DNA of 64,000 bases from Mesotaenium endlicherianum (taxonomy: Eukaryota; Streptophyta; Zygnematophyceae; Zygnematales; Mesotaeniaceae), in the NCBI GenBank assembly GCA_009602735.1, contig WELA01003517.1, positions 143,816 to 207,815 of the forward strand, read 5' to 3'. Each line of letters opens with the position of its first letter. Positions within the stretch are counted from its first letter, which is position 1. Under the pieces are notes generated by a model that saw nothing but the letters and a program-made list of their open reading frames with translations, was not told where the DNA came from and did not search any database. Of the stretch, positions 57,211 to 64,000 are shown piece by piece. The translations under genes were made by a program, and so were the position numbers.

Positions 57211-59260
57211 ACTGCGTTTAATTGCAGTCTTGAGAGGGGGTCAGCCGAGTTTGTCTTGCCGGGCTAGTAATAAATCGTGATATCGTTGTTGCAAGTACCC
57301 CCTCCATCTTGCTTGTCTTCTAGAGAGATGGGATTTTGTGTGGATGTGCTTCAGCGCTTCGTGGTCCGTAGTGACCAACACCTTGCGTCCTTCAACGTAG
57401 CAGCGCCAAACCTTCAAGGAATGTATAATCGCCAACGCCTCTCGTTCCGTGGTTGTATAATTTTGCTCAACTGAATTTAGCTTCCTTGACTCGTAGGCAA
57501 TGGGCTGCAATTCCTTGCCTTGGTCTTGGAGCAGAATTGCTCCTATGCATCGATGATGATGTGGAAGGGCCAATTTGGGTTTGGGCTTGGGAGTGTGAGC
57601 ACCGGGGATGTCGTCAATCTTTGCTTCAGTTGGTGGAATGCTTCCTTCTCTTTCTTGGTCCGAACATATGGCTTGTCATTCTTGAGTGAATCTGTGAGGG
57701 GGGCTGCTATTTGCGAGAAGCTCTGGATAAATCTTATGTTCCAATTGGCAAATCCCAAGAACAGAACTCAAGAATGATTGGAGTTCTTTCCCGGTAGTGG
57801 GGGCTGGCCATTCCTCCACCACCGTGGTCTTCTTCGGGTCCATCTTGATGCCATCAGCGGTCACGTGGAGTCCTAGGAACTCCACTTCTCGTTTGGCAAA
57901 CTCGCACTTTGACTCGTTTGCAAATAGCTTGTTTTGCTTCAATACTTCGAGGACTTCTTTCAAGTGTCATGCATGCTCTTCGAGGGTCTTGCTGTAGATA
58001 AGGATGTCGTTTATTAATACCACCACAAATCTGTCCAACATGGGCTGAAATATGGTGTTCATCATAGTCATGAAAGTGGCTGGTGCATTGGTGAGTTTAA
58101 ATGGCAGGACCATGAACTCAAAATGTCCATATCTTGTCCTGAATACCGTCTTCTCTATGTCAGGGTCAACGATGCAAATCTGGTGGTAGCCGCTTCTCAA
58201 GTCCACCTTCGTGAAGTACTTGGCTCCAACCAGCCGGTCCATGAGCTCATCCATGCGCGGCAGCGGGTATCGATTCTTGATGGTGATCTTGTTGAGGGCG
58301 CGATAGTCCACACACATCCTCAAGGTACCATCCTTCTTCTTGACAAATAGCACCGGGGCTCCAAATGACGACTTGCTAGGTCGAATGAAGCCATGCTCCA
58401 GTAGCTCCTTGATTTGCTTCTTCACTTCGTCTAGCTCCGTGTATGACATCTTGAACATAGGCCGAGAGATGGGCTTGCTTCGGGGCTCCAACTCTATCTT
58501 GTGGTCTACGAATCTCATGGGAGGTAGGCCCTTGGGCAATTCTGGGGAGAATACTTCTTTGTAGTCTACCAAGACTTCTTGTATCTCCTTGGGAATGGGG
58601 CTGCCTTCTTGACTCTCAATGTCTTTCTTGATGTGTTTTGGCGTGATCAAGGCCAAGAGAAACTCGTGTATCTTCCTCACAAGTCTCTTGAGTTGGAGGG
58701 CGGACAATAGTATCTCGTGTGCCGGCTTCTTGATGTCTTGGGTCTGGATATTCTGGATTGCGCGCAAAGTACAGATTCTTGAAGTGATGTTGTTCTTGAT
58801 CTTAATGGTACCGTCTCTCCATTCAACTTGGGGATTGTGCTTGGTCAACCAAGGCGTCCCTACAATGACGTTGTACTTGCCCAATTGCATGGGGAGAACA
58901 CTACTCTATCCTTGGAGGACTTCATAGAAAGTGACGAGGGTACGTCTTTGTGGAAGGGGTAGTATAGGAGAATCCGTCGAGCATCATAATCTCCTCGTCG
59001 TGGTCAAGAGTTTGCACCGTGCTTGGTGGCAAAATCTGCAGCGATGAACTTGCCTTGAGCTCCGCTATCCACCAAGATGTGGACCTTCTCTCCTCCAAGG
59101 TAACCTCTTAAACTCATTAGGGCTGGAATGTCGTCTTCAACGGGGTTCTCTACCTCACTCGGCTTGTTGTCTTCTCGTGAAGTGGGTCTTGGGGTGGTAG
59201 GCTCCTGGACTACCAGCGCTGCCCGTTTTTTGACAACTTTTTGGGGCACGGGAGTGCACG
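57211..59260 (-). pseudogene. A2 pol N-terminal part (protease, RT, RNase H), broken
   Basis: Protease at 59249-59004 ([17 protein letters not shown]), reverse transcriptase in the long frame 58890-57967, RNase H at 57573-57241. The RT catalytic box reads LINDILIY, where A1 has FIDDILIY, so one aspartate is lost. Frame changes occur near 58925, 57970 and 57760. Confidence 0.88.
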
Positions 59261-61157
59261 ATGGCCCTTCTCCTTACAATAAAAGCAGAGTCCAGCCGTC
59301 GTAACAGCTTTTTTTTTAGCCGAAGAGAGTCTTGCTTTCACTCCTTGCTGTTTTCTTACATCATAAGTGACATTGGAGGGTCTTCAACTCTTCCGAGCAG
59401 CCACGGGGTCCCTTTTAATAACTCCACTTTCCATGGGTGTGGGTCCAGATTTAGATGTGGAAGGGGCTGCATACACCCGCGTTGTCGGTGCCCATGAAGA
59501 TGAAGGCAATGAATGCTTAAAATCCAAGATATCCACCTTTTGCGCCACTTCAATAATCTTTGAGAAGTTTGTCAAGTCGCGTAATTCCACTTCCTTTGCC
59601 ACCTTGGGCTTGAAGCCAAAGATATAGCGATCAATCTTCTCCTCGAGAGACATGTTGGGGATCTCAAGGGTGAGGGCATAAAATTTGGATGTATACTTCT
59701 GAATGGTTGTCGTTTGCTGGAGATGGTGGAGCTTTCCTCGGGCAATCTTCTCCGCATTGATGGGCATGAATTGCTTCTTGAGGGCCTCATGGACATGTGC
59801 CCATCTTGCATATTGTAAGGTCATAACTTTATAAAGTGCATCTTTGAGTTCCATGAAAGTGTATTCTGATTGCATAGCAGTGTAGAATGCATTTGTTTGG
59901 TCATTTTGATATAAAGTTCATCAAATTTGGTCAAGTATTGAGAAAATTATGGATTTCCAAAGTATAATTAGTTTTGAGGTCGGTGGACGACTGTTCTTAA
60001 TTCGCGGTGAGCGCGACCGTCGGATTGACCAAGTGCGTCGAGCGATCTGGCCCGTTAGAGTGATTTCGAACCTTCACGTAATTTCTGCTGACGCGTAGTG
60101 CCGACTAGGTCGATTCACCTAGAAGTTCCGGATTAGCCTAGCGAGTCTAAATTAGTATATTTTAGATATTTTCATGCATGCATGTGGACGTCAAATCGAC
60201 CCAACACGTCAGATGACACTGATTTGGCCTACTCACAAATATTTTGGATGGGACAATTTGACAAACACTTCGGAAAATCCGTTGCTAAGCGGCCCTCCTG
60301 CCTAGAGGGGAGGACTTAGGTCAGAAAACTATAAATAGGCAGAACTTCCTCACTTCTTATCAATTTTCACTTCTGTAAATTTCTACGGGTTTGTTTTGAC
60401 AAGGCCTTTCTATTTGTGAGCACTTTCTTGCTACTCAGAATGTTGAGTAATTTTTCCTAAGCTTTCTTAGTGACATGCCGCTGCACTCTTTAGTATGATT
60501 GCAACTAGTTCTTTTCCTCGTGAGTCACTACGCTTCCACTAGGGCACTTCGCCCCTTTCACATATGATGGTGGGGGCTCTTGGCCGGGCACGGCGTGCAT
60601 CGTAGCTTGATATATAGTCGCTTGATGTTACGCCACCATGCTTCTCTAAGTAAGGTAACGGCAAAGAGAACGTAGTCCTCCTCGGGTACTTCAAGGAATG
60701 CGAGGTACGTCTCCACTTGGGTAGAGCCATAAGTTCAGGTCGGCTCTTTCCTCGAGATTGGAAGTGTTGGGTTTGCCGGGCTTGATGAGTTTCCTTGCTC
60801 TCGTAGGCTCTTGTGGAGGCGCTTGAGCCGTGACTGGATTTGGGAGCGTTGCTTGCAATAGGGGCAACCATAACAGCCATAGCTTCTCTTGACGCTTGTA
60901 CGATTTCTTCATAGGTGGCCATGCCCACTTGGTTGTGGACGGTCATTAGAAAGCCTGCCCACTCATTTGCGAGAATTTCTTGTGGCGGGATCAACTTGCT
61001 GTAGCGGCTACCACGGGATTTGACGATGCTCCTCCTTGTGGTGCTTCTTGTTGTTGCAGATTTTCTTGAGTGTGCTCTACGGTCGGTGTGGAGGAGGGTC
61101 TCTTGGAGATAAATTGCTTCCTTTGAAAGCTTGCTGTTGGTCTTGAGGATCGGCCAT
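59255..61157 (-). pseudogene. A2 Gag, interrupted
   Basis: The start (ATG complement at 61155-61157) and MADPQDQQQ-like text match A1. The C-terminal half survives at 59808-59384 and the zinc knuckle at about 59320-59270. A solo LTR of family B splits it, and there are frameshifts in the first half. The slippery AAAAAAC after the knuckle is conserved (complement near 59230-59236). Confidence 0.85.
59814..60560 (+). repeat. Solo LTR of family B inside A2 gag
   Basis: 747 bp, TGTAAGG...GCCCCTTTCA on the + strand, flanked by CATAT at 59809-59813 and 60561-60565. It is in the opposite direction to the B1 LTRs. Confidence 0.93.
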
Positions 61158-61181
61158 CTTCTTGTGCTACCAAAGTGCCTA

Positions 61182-61193
61182 GTTCCAATACCA
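61182..61193 (-). other. Primer-binding site of A2
   Basis: Minus strand TGGTATTGGAAC next to the 5' LTR; two changes from the A1 site. Confidence 0.8.
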
Positions 61194-61194
61194 C

Positions 61195-61705
61195 TGGAGT
61201 GAAACAAATAGATTAAGTACTTAGTATAATAGAATACTTCATCTATTCAAGACAAGGATCTTTGAATACAAGTGGTAGCTTCTTGAAAAAGAGATGGCTT
61301 CTTGAAAGTTAATGTATTTTTGGAATTTGGCAAATACAAGAGTGATTCTAAAATGCCTTTCTATGTTCTAGCTCTCGTTTATATACTTGCTACGTAAGTA
61401 ATTCCTAAAAAGGTGCACGTTGATGTGTTAGCACCCAACACATCCCAAAATTTGCCTTCTCTTTCTAAAATAATATACATGTCATTTTGACCTAAATATG
61501 GCATATTTGACTTTTGCCACATGGAATTATTCTAAGTCCTTCCTCTAACTTTGAAAATGCCTTAGAAGGTTCAAAGGACATGAACCAAGTCACTAGAGTA
61601 TCTATTCACACTTGAATCCACGCAAAAGTACTCTAAAAACATTCAAAAGCATTAAAATATAAGCAAATGAATATATTATAAGAATATATAACTCACATCA
61701 CTATA
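61195..61705 (-). repeat. 5' LTR of A2
   Basis: Matches the A1 LTR across its length. The outer end is TATAGTG in place of TGTAGTG and the inner end is CACTCCA in place of CACTACA. Confidence 0.88.
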
Positions 61706-62085
61706 AACAGCGCCTTAACTTGGGCACGCATCTCAAGAGGCTTCTCTTGAGCAGCTGGGCTCTGCACCTTCTGAGCAAGGGGATCAGACACCACTACTTG
61801 CTCCTCCGGCAACGCGCGCTCGCCCAGGCTTTTAGGATTCACGCTTGCTCCATCTGATGACCGGGCGAGGGCCACCGAAACAAAGTACATCTCCTTCACC
61901 TGATTCACCCTGCATAGCTTCTTAACTTGCAGGCTTGACAGAATACGGTTACTTGTGGTCGTATCTACCTCCACTTGTTTCGCTGTCTTCATTCGACTAT
62001 CACGCCCTTGGACTTTCACTTGTCCCGTGCTCCAGTGCACTTAAGGGTTGGCTTTCCTGAGCCATGGTCGGCCCAATATCACCTC
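61706..62085 (-). pseudogene. Fragment of a second B-family element (protease region)
   Basis: Homologous to 50656-51035 in B1, including the reading EVDTTTSNRILSSLQVKKLC and ASVNPKSLGERALPEEQVVV. Homology stops at about 62085, and A2 cuts it on the left. It may be the site into which A2 inserted. Confidence 0.85.
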
Positions 62086-63051
62086 ATGGTTACCTAACCA
62101 CCCTGAGACTGGTTCGAAGTTGAACGCACAAATACGCCCCAAAATTGGATCTCCACCCATCTCCGCCCAAGGCGTAGACAAATTTTTTCTCCACTAATCT
62201 AGGTAAAAGCGGAGAAATGACACCTCCGCCACAGGCGGAGATGGTATCTCTACCAATTTCTACGCTCAATGGCAAATAATGTGTCTCTGAACAAATCTTC
62301 ACCTCTGCCAAAATTATCGAAAAATGGCGAAGTATCGAGAGCCAATCCAAAAATGGTCACCTTTCGAAAGTGGTCATGAAAATTGACCTCTTTGTTGTGA
62401 TTGGTTAGTTCAATTGGCCAAGTGTGCCAATAACGTTATTGTGGATGAATAAGTTTAAAGAGAGTTGGGGTTGACTCTCAGTTTGCGTTTGAGTTTGCAT
62501 TAAGATTGTAAGTGTGATTCCAAGTCGTCGGATGGCGCGGGTGGCCCTGACATGCCCGGCCCCCATTGCCGATTGCTGCTCGTTAATTGGTCGCGACGGC
62601 ATTCCGTCGCGCTGTGCGATGTGGTCGTGCTTGCGACCAAACTCCGACGGCCCGGATTGGTTGTGGTTTTGTATTGTATTGACGAGGAGCCCGGCTGGCT
62701 CCGTTCGTGTTGGCCGCGGCTCATGCCACGGCAATAATTAATTTTGCGCTGATGCGATGGCATGTAAGCAAACTACTTGATAAACAATTTGCTTAAGTCC
62801 ACAAGTGGCGCAGTGACTACTAGTGGGCTACAAGGGCCGGATTGCTACGGCCGGATTCCCCCCAATCCGTCAATTTCGCGCATGAGATCGGCGAAATTAT
62901 ATATCTGTCGTCGATCGAGCCAAGGAGCTCCTTGGCCCATGTCGGGTGGCGGGGCTGACCATCACAGAGCCGTCTCTCTTGCCTTGACCGATCCGGTATG
63001 CTTATTAACCCATTAAACAATGCTGATGCAAAATCAAGATGTCAATGACTA
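62086..63051. other. No gene; small inverted repeats
   Basis: The left part (to about 62350) has repeated CTCCGCC and GGCGGAG phrases, one forming a 7-bp hairpin (CTCCGCC, ACA, GGCGGAG at about 62222-62240). The rest is GC-richer with no coding signal; 62540-62760 has open frames on both strands without motifs. Confidence 0.5.
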
Positions 63052-63760
63052 TGTACTGAATCAGTATATTAGTTGATATAATATTCATTTAAATATAATA
63101 GTTAATTAAGCCTGCTGAACTCTAGTTAATGATCAATCTGCTGGACTTCATATTCAATGACAGTTTAATGACTCGGCCGAAAGCAGCAGGCTGAAGTCAA
63201 CTTAAGTCAGCTTGCTGACACATTCTTCGACAGCCAGCTGACTTCCGTACTCGGTAGCAGCGAACTGCCTCGATATGCATCTAAGTGTGGTATGCTAGAT
63301 GAATGGCCAAATGACATCCCTATCATGGATGGCGATTCGAGATGATGGGAGATGGCGGTGGATTTAATTAACCGAGGTCCTACCAACGTGGTTAACTCCC
63401 GGGTAGGCGGTGCCATCGCACTGAACAGTAAACTCATTCCATGTACATATGCTAGGCATTGCTCTCAAGTTCGTCATTTGGAAACGAGGCCAACTCTCTT
63501 GTACAGCTTACTGAGAGCGATCTGAATCCAAGGCGAGAAGCCATTGATACGCACTGTCTTCTAACCTTGCTTATGTATGAGTTTACTGATTGGCATTATT
63601 GATGCTAGTTTACTCGCATTTGACTCACGAGTATTATTCACTGCTAGTGTGTTCTCCTTTGCCGTTAAACCACTTAACGGAAAATACCATAAAGATTACT
63701 TGCTGATATAAAGATCTTTATTAATTGTTAATCGCCTATTTGGTAAGTCGATTCATTTCA
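63052..63760 (+). repeat. 5' LTR of E
   Basis: Its start aligns with the solo LTR start (TGTA.TGAATCAGT..ATTA). It is about 550 bp shorter than the solo LTR, so the family has length variants. The left duplication would be GACTA, which cannot be checked without the other end. Confidence 0.8.
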
Positions 63761-63761
63761 G

Positions 63762-63773
63762 TGGTATCGGAGC
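63762..63773 (+). other. Primer-binding site of E
   Basis: TGGTATCGGAGC one base after the LTR end, the tRNA-Met type site used by A1 and C. Confidence 0.9.
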
Positions 63774-63794
63774 AGTTATCACAGTCTTCTTTGT

Positions 63795-64000
63795 ATGGTA
63801 AAAACGAGGTCTCAAACTAGCAACTCCCGAGACATGGAGAACCAGGATAACGAGAATGTCGAACACCAGGCGGAAAGCCATGTAGCGGGAACTCGTACCT
63901 ATTCTGAAGCAGTAGCAGATACTGCAGCTAGAGAGGCTGCAGATGAGGCAGCTGCTATTGCCGCAGTCGCAGCACAGCAAGCTGAGGAGGAGAGAGCCAG
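63795..64000 (+). CDS. Gag of E, N-terminal 68 codons (cut by window end)
   Basis: The ATG is the first after the primer site, and the frame is open to the window end. It starts MVKTRSQTSNSRDMENQD, like many plant Ty3/gypsy Gag proteins, and continues into an Ala/Glu-rich helical stretch (AREAADEAAAIAAVAAQQ). No later domain is in view. Confidence 0.75.
   Translation, partial: MVKTRSQTSNSRDMENQDNENVEHQAESHVAGTRTYSEAVADTAAREAADEAAAIAAVAAQQAEEERA

Larger units (their letters stand above)
53178..61705 (-). mobile_element. Element A2: dead copy of the A chromovirus with two solo LTRs inside
   Basis: Same order and clear homology to A1: 5' LTR 61705-61195, primer site, gag, pol, 3' untranslated part, 3' LTR 53614-53178. 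It is interrupted in pol by a solo LTR of family E and in gag by a solo LTR of family B. Its 3' LTR lacks the terminal 16 or so bases where B1 begins. Confidence 0.92.
63052..64000 (+). mobile_element. Element E: LTR retrotransposon, 5' end only
   Basis: A 709-bp LTR, primer site and the start of gag; the rest lies beyond the window. LTR ends (TGTACTGAAT, ATTCATTTCA) match those of the solo LTR in A2. Confidence 0.85.

Noticed and set aside
62504-62763. Open frames on both strands between the B fragment and element E
   Set aside because: No motif, mutual shadows in GC-rich sequence, and no splice context.

Overview
This is a nuclear eukaryotic window, most probably from a streptophyte (a land plant or a charophyte alga). 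The evidence is spliced genes with GT-AG introns plus one GC-AG intron, a plant-type Hsp110 C-terminus, a plant-type NDUFAF2 protein, and chromodomain Ty3/gypsy retrotransposons primed by initiator tRNA-Met. A DIRS-type reverse transcriptase argues mildly for an alga or non-seed plant over a flowering plant. I cannot name the species. I saw no bacterial operons, no CRISPR array and no viral genome.

Left third (1-22.4 kb), host genes. The 3' part of an Hsp110/HSP70-14-like chaperone gene (nine exons visible, + strand) ends at 5340. A poor interval follows, with a 505-bp assembly gap (6793-7297) and a GC-rich block I could not resolve into a gene. A two-exon gene for a low-complexity protein of unknown function lies at 12531-14625. 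A tentative minus-strand multi-exon gene lies around 16.9-18.6 kb. An eight-exon gene for a complex I assembly factor of the NDUFAF2/B17.2L family lies at 19501-22156; its C-terminal FxPGxWxPP motif is encoded twice, in two consecutive exons.

Right two thirds (22.4-64 kb), retrotransposons, mostly nested. Element A1 (22450-29129) is a complete and apparently intact chromovirus: two 503-bp LTRs differing at about nine sites, TTGGG target duplications, a tRNA-Met primer site, and gag and pol in two overlapping frames joined by what looks like a -1 frameshift signal. To its right lies a decayed, truncated DIRS-like element (about 29.4-32.65 kb). Element B1 (minus strand, 32653-53177) is split by element C (36056-49755, CCTAC duplication), which carries element D (about 39.0-45.4 kb). 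D encodes only a Gag-like protein, a repetitive linker and an aspartic protease, with no reverse transcriptase or integrase. Element A2 (minus strand, 53178-61705) is a second, dead copy of A, broken by two solo LTRs. A B-family fragment follows (61706 to about 62085), and then the start of element E (63052 to the window end).

The duplications give an insertion order: B1 before C, and C before D; A2 before the solo LTRs of families E and B inside it. A1 is the youngest complete element and the only one with open, catalytically intact frames. Every splice structure here was read by eye and needs transcript confirmation.
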